From Myotis daubentonii (Eukaryota; Chordata; Mammalia; Chiroptera; Vespertilionidae), in the NCBI RefSeq assembly GCF_963259705.1, contig NC_081844.1, forward strand, positions 47,105,501 through 47,169,500: 64,000 bases of DNA, given 5' to 3'. Shown here piece by piece: positions 11,418-25,042 of the stretch (positions are counted from its first letter, which is position 1; every line of letters starts with the position of its first letter). The notes beneath the pieces are model-generated. The model ran no database searches, had not been told where the DNA came from, and saw nothing but the letters and a program-made list of their open reading frames with translations. A program made the translations under genes and the position numbers.

Positions 11418-14360
11418 GAAATTTGAAACTTCCAAGTATTAAATATGTGAGCCTAAAACTTTAAATATACAGGGTTTGAAAATCCTGTATATTTTAATGT
11501 TTATTTGAAGCACTTTAAAAAATTAACAGCATATATTTGTTTACTATTCAGTTCTCTGCTGCACACTGACTAGTGCAGATACAGATAATTTTGTGATGAC
11601 AGGGATAACATCAGACAAGATTGCTTTTCAGGACTTTGAATTCTTCTCAATAATCAAGCTTGGTCTTATCAATCCTCTCAGAAACTCATTTCAATGACAC
11701 TAAGAACACCAATTTTCCCAGCCTGTCAAATCGATATAAATTATTATCATGATGTGGAGACTTACAAATTCTGAATTAACTAATAAAGTCAATTTGGACA
11801 AAATTAACAAAAATGAGTATATCACTGGAGTTAATCTCTACTTATCCGGACCTACAGGGAAAAGAAGTTGAATCCAATAATGACCATCAAGAATGCACAA
11901 GTAAAGTTTGCTATTAATTGACTAGTTTGACATATGTACCCAGATTCATTCTCTCTCCAACACGACTCTTCATAATCCTTTAATTTTTCCTGGCTTCCCT
12001 TTCCCAGGAAATCACCAGGTGTGAGCAACCCGAGTCTAAGGTATTCCACCACCTGGGGAATAATGGTCTCAGAGACAAGAGGTCCAGCCCACTAGGTTGG
12101 CTCCACTAGGATCCATTTCCAGAGCCTCACCCTCCTCCACCCACTCTTTCTTTCTCTTTATTAATTGTTAGTGTCCAATAGTCTGCTAAGCTTCTGTTAA
12201 GTGCCTGTTTGATTATTGGTGCTTCCAACTTAAATTTTCGTGATTCCCTAATTTGGTTTTATTCCCTAATTTGCCATTGCGCCATGATTGAGCTGCAGTT
12301 TCTCTAGTACCTCCTCTCTACCTCCCCTTGGTTCCAACACTTTCACACGTCCTGCAGTATTCCACACAGAAAACCTCTTATCCCCCTATAGCAGCTCTGG
12401 TAAGATATTTGACCCTTTAAAATATAACAACTATTTGATATGCTTACAGATTGACAAGTTGTGGAGAAAACCCAACTTCACCTTTCAAAAGGGAAATAGC
12501 AACCAAGAAACATGATTGGAATGAGAAGGTGTCTAAATCTGTCTTCATTAAGTTTTTACTCTCCGACTCAGTTATGTTTGATTAGTCTCTGGAAGATATA
12601 ATAGCTGAGGAATTCCCTGTAGCTATTTCATGAAATGCTAGCATGAGCAATTAACAGTAACCTGAGACACCATTTAGAAATCCCAGGAACTCAGATTTGG
12701 ACTCTAGTAATTCTAACAGAAGACTAAATGAGAAACAGGAAACACATTTTTGTTTTCACAACTAGGATTTCTTATTTCAACACCTTCTCACTTCAGTAAC
12801 ACAGCCTGAAGAGTGTTATCTCACCAGAAGGAAAGTAATATGACAAAATTGATCTGTCTTCACATAGCAAATGATAACCGCATGATTGTATGTTGCTTTT
12901 TAATATTTGCACTGATTTATGACTATTGTGATAATAGCAGTTACTTTTCAGATTCTTCACAAATTCCCATACACCAATTTATAAAGCCTGACAACATTCT
13001 CATTCAACTTATATTAGTTAATGACCAATTTATTCACCATCTGTCTTTTCCTTTGCCAATCTTTCTTTTGCTCAGTCCTCACCTCTGTTCCCTGCCCTAT
13101 TCTTCTCTTACCTATACCCACTAATTCTGAACATTGCCTAAGCATTTTCAGCCTTGATATTATTTCCTTTTATACTTACTGGCATAGTAAACTTCTGGAT
13201 TGTGGTACTGTGGACCTGCCCACCAATCCTACGTATGCTCCAGTTTCTGATAGAGAAAGTCTGTCTAAACTAATAAAGCAAAGGAGAAACAAGGACAGAG
13301 AGAGTGAGAGTGAGAGAGATGAGATGAGGAGACTTGACCTCAGCTGAGTTGGAGTTCTGCCACTTACATCCCAGTGAGTCCTAATACAGAAATGGGAAGT
13401 GGGTTGTCTTAAGTAAGAGATATAACTTCTGGAGTATCTCCCTTAGAAAAGAGACTAGTATATTATGTCTACATGTGATCAGAAAGAGAGATTGAAGTTG
13501 TCATTTGAGCTGTTCATCAAAATATTTCTGCTCTCCTCCTTCCAGCCATGGGGTTAGATTGCCCTTCTCTTACCACTTTGAAGTTAGGCCAATGAAATAT
13601 GAGCAGACATGACCTGCAACCCTTCTGGTAGAATCTTTAAGAGCCAGTGTGCAATTTGCTAGGTTACCTTTTCCTGCCGTATGGTTTCTTTACTTGATAA
13701 AATTAAGTTTGGTTAACCCTATGTTGGCCCCATTGCTGTTAATTAAAATTCTACTTAATTATGAAACAGTTCTTTTTGTTTGATCATCAGATCTAAAAAC
13801 TACTGAAGAACTAACTTTATATGTTTAATATCCTATTATTGATTTTAATATAACAAAATGCACCCTGGTGGAATCTTAAAGGCACCTTTTGCACCATTCT
13901 CTAGCTGCACTATTCAAAATCATGGCTACTGTGCACTTGATAGTGGCTCGCCCTGAGATGTGCTGCCTGTGTAAAATACATACCAGATTTCAAAGACAGT
14001 AAAAAACAAAAAAGGATTAAATGTCTCCATTAATAATTTTTAGATTTAGGGATATGTTAAGTTAAATAAAATATATTATTAAAATTAATTTTACCTGTTC
14101 TTTTTTTTTTTTTTTACTTTTATAATGTGGCTGCTAGAAAATTTTAAATTGCATGTGTGGCTTACATTGTATTTCTTTTGGACATCCCTGTTCTTAAGTC
14201 TAAGTGTGTTCATGATTAAGACAGTGTTTCTCCTGGGAGTGGCTTGTGTTTGCATGCCTTTCTAGTCATACTAGACCATAATAGCTGACTTGCCTCTGTT
14301 ACACAACAGCCTCATCTCCCTAAGCCTCTGCTCTTTCTCTTTTGCACCACATGATCATGA
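11418..14360. other. Unique upstream flank
   Basis: No exon or domain seen. A 9-bp inverted repeat (ATATACAGG/CCTGTATAT) lies at 11465-11492, and a GA-rich patch at about 13296-13325. The two overlapping frames at 12813-13347 have no recognisable motif. Confidence 0.45.
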
Positions 14361-14370
14361 GACTAATCTT

Positions 14371-14554
14371 TTTTTAAATATATTTTTCTTGATTTCAGAG
14401 AGGAAGGGAGAGAGAAAGATAGAAACACCAATGATGAGAGAGAATCATTGATTGGCTCTCTCGATCGAGCCTGCAACCAAGGCATGTGTCCTGACTGGGA
14501 ATTGAATTGTGACCTCCTGGTTCAGAGGTTGATGCTCAACCACTGGCCAAGCAA
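14371..14554 (-). mobile_element. Ves SINE (minus)
   Basis: Reverse-complement Ves body (TTGATTTCAGAGAGGAAGGG...). Target duplication GACTAATCTTTTTT / GACTAGTCTTTTTT. Confidence 0.93.
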
Positions 14555-15079
14555 GACTAGTCTTTTTTATCGGTCTCCTTTGGATTATATCAACTCCTTT
14601 CTCAGAAATTAATATCTACTTTTATATATAAGTTAACCAACCTAATGTTTGATACTCTTCAACAACTGATTACTCGTAGCTCTCTATTAACATTTATTTT
14701 TACTCTCTGACCTGGACTCGTTCAGACCTCCTATTTTTACATGCTTTTCTTTGGCACTCGCTTGTTTTTCAAGTGCAGTGTTGTTTCTATTACTTTCTAT
14801 CAACCCATGACCTTCTCTGTCTTTCACATTCTCTACATAGATTTTCTCCTCTGAAAAAATCTTCCATAGTTTGACCCCACCCAGTATTCTGTACCAGTCT
14901 CCTTGATGGCCTCTCCTATCTCCTTTATTACATTTGTTCATGGAATGAATTTGCATTCATTGAGAGATTTCATTAAAACACACTTGAAGTAATTCATATG
15001 CATGCATTTTGTCTCCAAACTAATTTATAAATTACTCTGAAACAGAGTATAATATTGTATAAAATGACAGCACTATAAT

Positions 15080-15200
15080 GCACCTGGAAGATCAACGATT
15101 TGTTTTACAAGTGAGGCATCTGGGAACCAAAGCATGTAAGTGACTTATCAGAGGTAATATGTATAATCAGTGGCAAAACTAGGACTGGAATTCTCCCTCG
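15080..15200 (-). mobile_element. MIR fragment (minus)
   Basis: Matches the MIR core in reverse: TTTACAAGTGAGGCATCTGG, then GTAAGTGACTTATCAGAGG, then AGTGGCAAAACTAGGACTGG. Diverged. Confidence 0.65.
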
Positions 15201-15828
15201 TCTACTGCTTTGACTGGCAGAAGCCACCTTTACCATTCTAGTTTATTCTTCCTTCCAGTCTGTAGGAGATGTCCCTTGCACAACTCAGGAAGTCTCAAGT
15301 GAGCCATGAAGAGGCACAGGCAGCAGTCTGATCGTGCCTAAAGGGGAGAACACGGAGTAGTAGGCTAGGGCTGCGAGCACTAAATTTCCTGCAGGATTGA
15401 ACCCGTGGAGTGAAGAGCAAGCTAAATCATAGGCGAGTGGGCTGGTGTTAGAGGCAAGGCTCCTAGCACAACAGGGGAGCAGAAGTGTCCTCCAGACGTC
15501 TGAGGGAGCTGAAGCCTAACTATAATGACTGAGCATGCACAGTGGGTTGTGGGAAAAGAAGGAAGATGGCTCCTCAGAGAGCACACGGTTGGTGACATGA
15601 AACAGCAAGTTTAGTTTCCAGGTCCATCCACGGCTCAGTCACTGACTATATTACTCCTTTTACAGTGTCGGCCTTGAACCAGTGAGACTCTATCTAGATA
15701 GAATGAGCCTGAAACTTGAATGTCTTTAATTAGAGGGTTTGAGGAAACCAAGTAAAGCAATGTTAATAGTACTAAGCTCTGCACAGTTTGCACTAACAAA
15801 TGCAGTCAACTGGCTTTACTGCATAACA

Positions 15829-15829
15829 T

Positions 15830-15884
<55 letters not shown>

Positions 15885-15897
15885 TAGATAGATAGAT
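15829..15897. repeat. (GATA)n microsatellite
   Basis: About 16 GATA units, slightly interrupted at the 3' end. Confidence 0.97.
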
Positions 15898-17012
15898 GAT
15901 AAATAGTTAGATGGAGATAGATGAGAGAGAGAGAGAATTGAACTTATTAACTCTGTCCTTAATTTAACACAGTGAATTTTGCAGAAGATCACAATTCTGT
16001 TATGTCTATTATATCCCTCAAAGGCAACACATGTATCCCCATGGGACTTGGTTCAACATTTTCTGCTAAAATGATATAACTCTGTTCACTTCTACCTAGG
16101 GCAAAATTATTTAGATTTTTGTATGAAATATCTTTTGAAATACCTGTACTTATTCATTTCAGAATTGTTTAATTAATGCTAAGTTGAGACAACAAAGCAT
16201 CATCTTTTGGTGTGACTTAGAGAGGATAGGTATCTCTAGAGTGTTGCCTGACTGACAGCTGTCAATTAGAAATGGGTCTATAGGATGACTAGTTTGACAG
16301 CATGCATTTTAGCTCTTAAATTGCTCTGATTCTTAATTTATGAGTTGGTTTAATTTATTAATATCTCTACATTATGAGACTCTACATTATGAAAACCTCT
16401 TTCACTGAGGTTTTCCCAGGTCTACAATCAAACAACCATTTAATAAAATGGCTGTTTCTACTATTGAAAATAATGGTTGCAAGTAGGTTCAGAAGCATGA
16501 ACAAACACCCATATTTTAAAATATGATGCTGAAGAGCATAGTAATATTTTTCAGTGGTAATTGGATGGAAAAAAACACAAGATTAGAAATTTGAATCTAG
16601 GTAATACAGACAGGTTAATATTTGTCTGGTTTGACTCACTAGATTTTTCTAAGAAATAATTTTCAAATAGATTTTGTTATTATTTAGAGCTTCAACAAGG
16701 TTTTAGAAGGGATTCCAAGATAAGAAAGGGGAGCCATAAGGGGCTCAGCCAAACAGAGGCAATGACATCACAGATTCTATCAGGCCCAGAGAGCAAGTTT
16801 GCAATTGAACAGTGTGGGCAGGAAGAGAAGGCTAGGAACATGCACCATCTGATTGTTTTAAAAACTAATGTATCACTTCAAACTCCAGAACAAAACAAAA
16901 AATAAAAAAATGAGAAAACACTTTAACTCAAATTTAGGTGAGAAGAATTCTATTTTAATTATCTGCTAAAAATCAGTACTTAAACATTGTTCAGAGAAGT
17001 CTTTCATTAGCA

Positions 17013-17188
17013 GTTATTCTCAATTGGGAGCAAGTTTGGCCCCCAGGAGACATTTATCAAAATCTGTAGACATTTTTTTAATTGCCACAAGTAGGGAGTG
17101 CTGTCGACATCTAGTGGATAGAGGCCAGAGGTGCTGGTAAATATCTTTTAATGCAAAGGACAGCACCTCACAATAAAAAAATCCTCTT
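17013..17188 (+). mobile_element. MER20-like hAT MITE, interrupted by L1
   Basis: GTTATTCTCAATTGGGAGC, then GGCCCCCAGGAGACATTTATC, then GACATCTAGTGGATAGAGG match the MER20 pattern. The interior is interrupted at 17189 by a 139-bp L1 insertion, and the remainder follows 17328. Confidence 0.75.
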
Positions 17189-17327
17189 ATAACTATTTTT
17201 GATGTCAGATGGGTACTGGGTATATCAGGATTATCACTTCAGAAGTTATATAAGTGTTTACTCACTATGTTGTACATCTGAAACTAATATTATATGTCAA
17301 CTGTAATTGAAAAATAAAAATTATTTT
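17189..17327 (+). mobile_element. 5'-truncated L1 3' end, 139 bp
   Basis: Typical L1 3' end (CTATGTTGTACATCTGAAAC, then TATGTCAACTGTAATTG) with A-rich tail. Direct repeats AAAAAATCCTCTT flank it (left copy ends about 17187, right copy starts about 17328). Confidence 0.8.
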
Positions 17328-17341
17328 TAAAAAATCCTCTT

Positions 17342-18999
17342 GTCCAACCAGTGTACCTGCTGTGATTTATAGCAGTGGTACTGTACATTCACTCTTGGGT
17401 GTCTTCCACCAATATAACTAAATGAAACTAATATTCCAGGCTTACTGTACTTGCCAAAAATAAGTGGTATCCTTAAAAAATTAAAATCTAAAGTTGTTCC
17501 TTTAAATAAATATTTAGATTTTAGCAAAATCTAATACAATCTGAGTTAAATGAGAAATTATTTTGAAGTTTCACACTGATAATTTGATATTAAAAATACA
17601 TTGCATGTATATATTGTTAAAGAGCCCTGCCTGGCTACTGGACCACTAATTATATATATCTGTGATATCAGCTCAGGCAACATGTTCAAAACTAGCAAAT
17701 TAGCATCAGTATTTCTTTGAAAACTCTCTCTCAATAGCCTACTTTATGCCAGACAATTCCCAAAGCAAGTTCCTCAGCTTTACTGTTGAGAAGCTTCTTA
17801 AGTGTCTCCCTCCAGATATTGCCCTTGACACGTCCCAAGTATCTTTCCAGGAAACCCTGTTTCTAAAATAAAAAATAACGAACCACTTAAAATGTTTCAA
17901 GTATTATTATAAATAAGAAACACTTAATGAACGCTTATTATAAACATCAAATGAACATTTAAACTCAGCTAACCATAAACATTTCTGCCAAAAAACAACA
18001 ACAGTGTCATCATGAAATAAATCTACTGATCAATGAATAAGAACTTATGGAGATTCCTATATATCATTTCTGTATCATTACTATTAATTACTTCCACAGG
18101 GTGGGAAAGTCATGTTAATATAACCTTTAAGCCACCAATAAGCTTCTGAGGTTGAAGTCAATGATATAAGGATATGTCATGTGAATAGATTCTACTTAAA
18201 GAGTGGTTAGGAGACATTAACCTCACAAACAAATCTCTCAAAATAAGAATGATGTGCCTTAGTTAAAAGAAAATGCATTCCATGGAAATGCTATTTGCAT
18301 TCCATGCTCTTTTACCTGCTGATAAAAATAATAAAAAACTATCATCCTCTGAATGGCTGCCCTTTACTAATCACCTGTGATATGCGAGGACCTTTGCCAG
18401 GCGTTCAGTATGCTCTGGGCTGATACACACAGCTACCTGTCGTTTCCCTCCAGAATGCCAGCGCTCAGCTGCCTCTGCGTAACAGGCTGTGATTCAAACC
18501 CAGGAAGGCTTTCCCCACAACCCATGACAGGTCGTGGTCTCCACTTGCAGTAAAACTTACGAGCCCAAGGCAATTTAAGATTTCTTTTTTATTCCTTTGT
18601 ACTTTATTCAAACAATATCTTACCACTCAAATGTCTAAACTCAGGCAGATCATAGAAGAATGACGTAGTTACACTTTAATTCTTACCTTACCATTTGTTA
18701 CTTCCACAAAGGCATTTTGCCCTGATTTTTGTTGTTCTGTTTTTTTCCTAGTTTCAACTCATGAGGGGGTGGAGGGGGGCACGGTAGATTTTGTTTGTTT
18801 GTTTGTAATATATCACCAGCTCAATTTCTTTCTTGTGGTGTGACTTTGATCAGTTTGGACATTTGTCAGGGTTTGTGCACACCCTCGTTTGTAGATGTCG
18901 AAGACATGGAAACAAGATGTTTAGCGTCAAGAAGAGCCTGTATGTTCTGTCTGAAACTTTTCCTCGCTGCTCAGCTTTGTCAGTGTTCGTGTGGGTGTG
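17342..18999. other. Proximal RXFP1 upstream flank
   Basis: 18336-18540 is weakly MIR-like on the minus strand. The rest is unassigned; regulatory elements for RXFP1 could lie here but none is provable from sequence alone. Confidence 0.4.
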
Positions 19000-19263
19000 T
19001 GGGGCGTATGTGTAAAAAGGATATTGAGACTTTTAGAGAGGACGGTAAGAAGAAGAGATTGGGGGGGGGAGGGGAGGAGAAGAAAAGAAGAGGGAATGGA
19101 AAGAGAGAGGGAGAGGAAATGAGAGAGAAAGGAAAGAGAACTGCTTTATAGCTGCTAAGATTGCAGACAGAAATAGCACACCACCACCGTGAGCTGTATG
19201 CGACTCAGAAACCAAGATTAAATTGTATTCACTTTTCATAATCAGTTGCTCAGAAAGGAAGAG
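19000..19263 (+). promoter_or_regulatory. Putative RXFP1 5' UTR and proximal promoter
   Basis: This is the DNA directly before the RXFP1 start codon. It holds a purine-rich GA/G tract at about 19047-19140, followed by a weak TATA-like CTTTATA at about 19143, some 115 bp before the ATG. No CpG island is visible. The transcription start cannot be fixed from sequence. More distant non-coding first exons are possible. Confidence 0.35.
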
Positions 19264-19312
19264 ATGACATCTGGTCCTGTCTTCTTCTACATCTTGATTT
19301 TTGGAAAATATT
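19264..19312 (+). CDS. RXFP1: RXFP1 coding exon 1 (start codon and signal peptide)
   Basis: This is the first coding exon of the relaxin family peptide receptor 1, a G-protein-coupled receptor with an N-terminal LDLa module and leucine-rich repeats that binds relaxin at the plasma membrane. The sequence reads MTSGPVFFYILIFGKY and then the first base of a Phe codon. From memory, human RXFP1 starts almost identically, with Ser where this has Pro at residue 5. The hydrophobic stretch VFFYILIF is the signal-peptide core. The exon ends in phase 1 at a GTAAGT donor (19313). It joins in frame to the acceptor at 62563, giving Phe-Ser-His-Gly-Gly-Gly. The start ATG has a G at -3. It is too short to stand out as an open reading frame, and is recognised by its protein match and its splice partner. 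Confidence 0.93.
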
Positions 19313-20764
19313 GTAAGTATGCTCAGGATTGAATTTCTATTCCTTAGTGTTTTATGAAATTATCACAAGTACAAGTGTGTGTTGCTTATGTTTCTGCTTT
19401 TAAGATGACAATGCTTTTTCTGACGAAATTGTAATCTCACCTCAGAATTATTCTTCTTACTACATGTCTGGTATTTCTATTAAAAACTGGAACATATTGT
19501 CAGTCAGTAGTTAGGCAAGACTAGCAAGCATAGAAACCTATGCTTCATAGCAACCAATTTGTCTAACTGGTATTAACAATATTGTATAAGTAATTTTGTA
19601 ATATTTCAAGAGGAGTAGTCCTTAAAGAGATTGAGTTCAAGGAATATGCCCATTGAAACATCCCGGGAAGTCTTTACATGTGTTCCAGTTTCTGTGAGGT
19701 TGTCACGTTTCCTGTCCTAGTCCTTTGTGATTTGATATCATAGATGTGCCTCCTCAAAGGGAAATGCGTTCAGAAAACTCCTTTTTTAATTCGCAAGGTT
19801 CCTCGCTCTTCCTTTAAAAGAAAAATAAGGGAAAGCAAAGCCAGGAAAGGCACAGACACACGAGGGTTCCCAGTGGACATTTGACTTTTGGTGTAGTGAC
19901 AGTTTTTGCTGTCTCTCTGTGTACTGTAGTTTATTTTTCAGAATAATATTCTTTCATCAAGGGAAAGAGTCGTTCTGCATTAAAGCCTAGTTAAATTACA
20001 TTATGTAAGTAGAAATCAAGTGTTTTTGTTTCGTGCGTAATAAGTTATGACAAAGTCAAAGTGAATCAGAAAGAAAACATTCTGGGTATCTTTAATACCT
20101 TATGATGCTGGAAATGATTAAGCTTTAACAAATTGAGAATTCCCAAGCATGTTTCTATTCCTCTATCTCTTAAAAGTTTGTTTACATGAAGATATTCTAT
20201 TGAGGAATAGCTCAGAGCAGATTTCAATCCAAACTCTCCCATGTGCCACACCACAGTGATATTTTTCCTGTCTTTCCTTCTCGCCTTCTGAACTCTGGTA
20301 TATCTCACTGTAATGGTCAAAGGTGAGAGCATCAAAGTAAAAATAAAAAATTACTCAGAATCCTGGAGAAGCGTTCCCGTTCCTCGCTGTCTCCATATGT
20401 TATCTTGATTACTGACATTCCCATTTTTTTAACTGGGAGGAGGGGAGGGGTGAAATTGCAAACCCCCACCAGAAATGGAATGTTTCTAATTATAATGCAA
20501 GTGCTTAAGCTATCAGAGTTTTTGAGATTTGCCACCAACTTCCTCATTAATCAATAACCTATTCTGCTATCTCCTATTCCATTTCAATAAAATGAATAGA
20601 TCACAGAAGCCAAAGGAGTACTTCCAAAATACGCATGAGAAATTCAAGGGTATGTATGTAAAAGATGTTCAGGGCAAGTTGAGAAGTAACTTTGGCTAAT
20701 GTGCTACCATCATTTCAGGTTGTAAAAAAGGTTCTTTGCTTACATGTTGTCTTTTGTTAATAAA
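19313..20764. other. Start of RXFP1 intron 1, nothing recognised
   Basis: No repeat family or exon seen. Confidence 0.45.
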
Positions 20765-20990
20765 AATTTATTTTGATGACCAGATATAGAAAATGGTTGT
20801 TAGGAGGTTGGGGGCTAAGTAGAGGTGGGCAAAGGGGGGTGGGGGAAAGGGGACCGGAAGAGATTTTGCTTGGGGTAATGGACGCATGATGCAGTGTGCA
20901 CATGATGTTTTGTTGAGTTGTACACTTGAAACCTGTATGGTTTTGCAAACCAATGTCATCCCAATAAATTTAGTTAATTTTTTTAAAAAA
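20765..20990 (+). mobile_element. L1 3' UTR remnant
   Basis: G-rich tract (GGGGGCTAAGTAGAGG...) then TTGTACACTTGAAACCTGTA and CCAATGTCATCCCAATAAATT, a mammalian L1 3' end, followed by an A-rich tail. Confidence 0.6.
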
Positions 20991-21574
20991 AGAAAAAAGG
21001 ATACTAAGAAACAAACATAATTAAAGAATTAAATGTATCAGATTAGATCCTGGACCAGAAAAAAAATAAAAGGGTTTTTGTTCTTTTGCTATAAGGGGGC
21101 GGGGGGGGGGTTGGAATAGTTAATAATGATGATGATAATGTTAAAACCTTCCAACTTTTAAAATTTAAGTACTTTTGATTTACGATGTTTTTGTAATGCA
21201 GTGTGAGTACTTGAGAGCTCCATGTTCTCATCCTTCTCTGCCTTCCATGGAGAATGAAGGTATAAACATCTGATGCCCAGTTTGGCAAGCAAGATTCCTG
21301 GCTATATTAGTGTCAACTGGGCAGGTGGAGTGGAGGGGCATTTAACCACAAAATAGCAACCCACACCCATGATTCACCATTTAATTTATCTCATCACCCA
21401 ACACCACCTAACAGAAGATTTCTTACACATATAGCAAAAGAAATCAACAGTGACAAAAGAAAAGTCTTAAATCTCTGTAATCCCATGATTGTTGTTGTAA
21501 TTATGTTTATTTATTTGTTTTTTAATCCACTTTCCTGTTGCCTAGGAACAGTTATCATGGAAGACAGCTGACCT

Positions 21575-21690
21575 AAGGTGCTGATCTTTGACAACTTACC
21601 CGCTCTGAGCCTTATTTTGTAAAATGGCAGTAAAATCTTTTACCCTATCTACCTCCTAGAGCTCCTATTTTTAGTTTTTTATTACATAAA
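21575..21690 (+). mobile_element. MIR fragment (plus)
   Basis: GACAACTTACCCGCTCTGAGCC, then TTTTGTAAAATGGCAGTAAA, then CTACCTCCTAGAGC resemble the MIR 3' half. It is cut by the Helitron at 21691. Confidence 0.55.
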
Positions 21691-22330
21691 CTAGGGGCCC
21701 AGTGCACGAAATTCGTGCACTGGGTGTGTGTGTGTGGGGGGGGGAGTGTCCCTCAGCCCAGCCTGCCCCCTCTCACATACTGGGAGCCCTCAGGCGTTGA
21801 CTCCCATCACCCTCCAATCGCAGGATCGGCCCCTTGCCCAGGCCTGACGCCTCTGACCTAGGCGTCCGGCCCGGGCAGCGGGGACCTGCAGCTGCAGCGG
21901 CCCCACGATCGTGGGCTTCACTTTAGGCCCAGGCAAGGGACCCCTAGCTCCCGTGACTGCCAGCTTTGACCGTGCCCAGATCCCATTGCTGGCTCCACCC
22001 TACTTCCTGCTATCACTGGCCAGGGCGGCAAAGGCACCTGATTCTCCGATCATGGCTGGGGGGCAGGGAAAAGGTGGCCCCTGGGCCGCCTTTTCCCTGC
22101 CCCCCAGTTCTTAGCCCCGCCCTGGGTTTCCGATCACTGTCAGTGGCAGGGGGCTTCTTCCTGCTTTCCCTTTTGCCTCCCTGCATTGTGCCTACATATG
22201 CAAATTAACCGCCATCTTGTTGGCAGTTAACTGCCAATCTTAGTTGGCAGTTAATTTGCATATAGCCCTGATCAGCCAATGAAAAGGGTAGCTCGTACGC
22301 CAATTACCATTTTTCTCTTTTATTAGTGTT
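21691..22330 (-). mobile_element. Non-autonomous Helitron (minus)
   Basis: It starts CTAGGGGCCCAGTGCACGAA with hairpin TGCACGAAATTCGTGCA (3' end, minus strand) and ends near CCATTTTTCTCTTTTATTAG (5' end). The body shares much sequence, inverted, with the Helitron at 50932-52026, including the GC-rich centre and the TTGGCAGTTAACTGCCAA palindrome. Open frames inside (21911-22208) are GC-rich by-products. Confidence 0.9.
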
Positions 22331-24836
22331 GATTACCTCCCTGGATCTTCAAAGCGACTCGATTATATAGATACAATTAAGCACAGGAGGGAGACAAGCC
22401 CAAGGACATTTGGCTCAAGCCAATAAATGCCAAGATTTGAATGCTTTCAAAGTCCATGTTTTCCCCCGAGACCATGAACATTCTCAGTAGAAATAATGTG
22501 TATAATAGGGCTTTAAAAACAGAAAGCCCTTTATAGACTTGAGCAATTATTCGTAGCCCTTTTAACCAAAACTACTTATTGGACGCCAGTTACTCTAATA
22601 AGCAGTAGGACCAATGGGTGATCACTGAAGGGGGAGAGTGGAGAAGACAGAATATTAATCTAGGATTCCCAAACAGTGAGACAAGCATACACTAAGAGTA
22701 GCAACATTAAGACTCAGAAAAGGTTTCCTTTAAACCTTGAGGATTTTTCATTCTTAAAAAATTTCTCTATAGCCTAGTTAGCTGTATTGTGCCAATGTTA
22801 ATTTCCAGATTTGAAAATATACCAAGGTTGCGTAAGATTTTACCATTAGGAGAAGCTGGGTGAAGGGTTAAGGAACCTCTCTGAACTATTTTTGCAACTT
22901 TTTAGGAGCCTATAATACTGCAAAGTTCAAAGTTCAAAAGCAATACCAAAAAGTGATATCACAAGTCCTTATCAGCAATTGCTTTACTCATTATTAAACA
23001 GCATCATTCAGCAAAAGCAATCATTTTACTGAATACTTCGGATAGGAAAGGAACAAGTGAGGAAACAGGACATAAAAGGGGCTCAAATATTAACGGAACC
23101 TACTTTAATATTGGGCCAAGGACTGGGTAAGGTCCTCGTTTTCGTTTCCAAGTGGATACTTATAAGACCATCTGGTCTTTGCCTTGGGTCCTGGCACTGG
23201 CATGTCTCCTAGTAATTCTCTTCTTTAACCATGAAAAAGGGGAGGGAAGAGTCTTTCCAGAACAGTCCACTAGTACATGAAAAACAGAACATTCATACAT
23301 GAAAAAGTAGAATACTGATGTATTTGCCCACCTCCAAACCACAGAAGAATAAACTTTTCAGAAGCATCTACTATTTCACCTCATATTTGTAAAGGTTGCT
23401 AACAATTTTGTATTATTCTTACTATGAATATAGTGTCAAATTTTTAAGTTTCAAATAGAAAACAAGTCTGTGCCTCATCATCATCATTCATATAAAGGAA
23501 AACAAGTTATCACATTTGTGAACTAAACAGTTTCACAAGCGTAATTTCACACATTAGGACAAACTTGTTAAAGTGAAATGCCTAGAGTTGGGTATTCTAG
23601 TTAGATTTAATTTTTGTCTGAATAAAACTGTAAGCATGTATATAATTTTGATTTCAAGCCCTCTGATTGTGGTTATGGGTGTGGTTGGGTTGTGTGTTTT
23701 TTTTTCTTGTTTTTTGTTTTGTTTTGTTTTTGTCCTTTTTTGGGTGTGGTTGCTTTGATATCTACCTTTTATTGATTACTTTCCACAGACCATGAACTGT
23801 GCTAAATGCCTTACAAGTGTTATCTGGTTTTATACCTATAACAACCCTAAGAGATATTCTCACTTTACAAAATAGGAAACAGAAAAGAAAAATATTAAGT
23901 AGCATACCTGGCATCACCCCCTAGTAAGTGTTGCAAAAAGATTTCAATCCAAGTCTGTGTCTTTAAAAGGCCTATGCTAGTAAAACATGACTTGGTTCTA
24001 ATATTTTCTAAAGCTATAATAACTTATAATTAAAAGGGACCTGGACAGTTCTCCTGATCTAGCACAGTGGTCTTGGGACAAGTTAGATCTTCTCCATTTT
24101 AATGATTACATGATAAAGAAATATTGACCAGCCCCAGATCACAGAATTGGTAAATCCAAACAAAAACAGTTTCTACAACCTCAGAGTGAGGCCCTCCCCA
24201 ACCCAGGGAAGATTGAGAAATCTATGTTTGGTGTTTATGAACCTCCTCCTATGAGCTAATACCATCTGCTTTATATACATTTCTCAGTGCACACCAATAA
24301 CTGATGAATTAGAATACACATGTAAATAATTTGAATGTATAGAAAACTAGACTCAATATGTTCTGACCTCAGGATTTTGCTTAGAAAGCGTATTTGTTTG
24401 CAGCACATGACACAGAACTATAGACGTAGGAAGTACCAATAAATATGGACTTAATTCCTGTGCTAGCTTACCTCTCCTTCCTCTTGGACATCCTCTTTAA
24501 TTATCTTCACAACCCCAGTAGCTGTATTTCCTGTCTTACACATAGTGATCCAGTACTCTCTCATCTTCAATTCTGCACCTTCACCCATCACCCGGATTGG
24601 AATGACAAGAGTCCATTACTGAAACCAAATGCTCTTTTCCTTGTTTGGAGATAAGCAGGGACAAGTTGTGAATATTCAAATTCAGGTTTTGTTCTCTAGC
24701 ACATCAAAGGTAACAGCTGAGTGGGGAAAAGGACCATTTAAAGTGAGGTCTCCTGCTATCTGGGTTAGAATTGGTATCATCCTATTAAGTAGTTGTATAA
24801 TATTTTAGATATTTGATTTTTTTGTTACATAGATTT
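22331..24836. other. Intron, mostly unique, with MIR relics
   Basis: MIR-like stretches lie at about 22340-22460 and 23768-23965 (minus; TGTGCTAAATGCCTTACAAG, AACAACCCTAAGAGATATTC). A T/GTTTT-rich run is at 23698-23760. No exon seen. Confidence 0.5.
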
Positions 24837-24847
24837 ATTGTATAATT

Positions 24848-25042
24848 TTTAAAAATATATTTTTATTGATTTCAGAGAGGAAGGGAGAGGGAGAGAGAGA
24901 AACATCAATAATGAGAGAGAATTATTGACTGCCTCCTGCACGCCCCACACTTGGGATCGAGCCTGCAACCTGGGCATGTGCCCCTGACCCTTCAGTCCAT
25001 AGGCAGACGCTCCATCTCCACTAAGTCAAACCAGCTAGGGCC
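24848..25042 (-). mobile_element. Ves SINE (minus)
   Basis: Reverse Ves body. Perfect target duplication ATTGTATAATT at 24837-24847 and 25043-25053. Confidence 0.96.

Noticed and set aside
15829..15897. Regular repeats as a CRISPR array (also GATA, CA and hexamer runs elsewhere)
   Set aside because: Simple microsatellites without unique spacers in a mammalian genome.
21911..22208. Overlapping Pro/Leu/Ala-rich frames inside the Helitron
   Set aside because: GC-rich, repeat-derived sequence with few stops; similar frames recur in reverse in the 50932-52026 copy, so they follow the repeat and not a gene.
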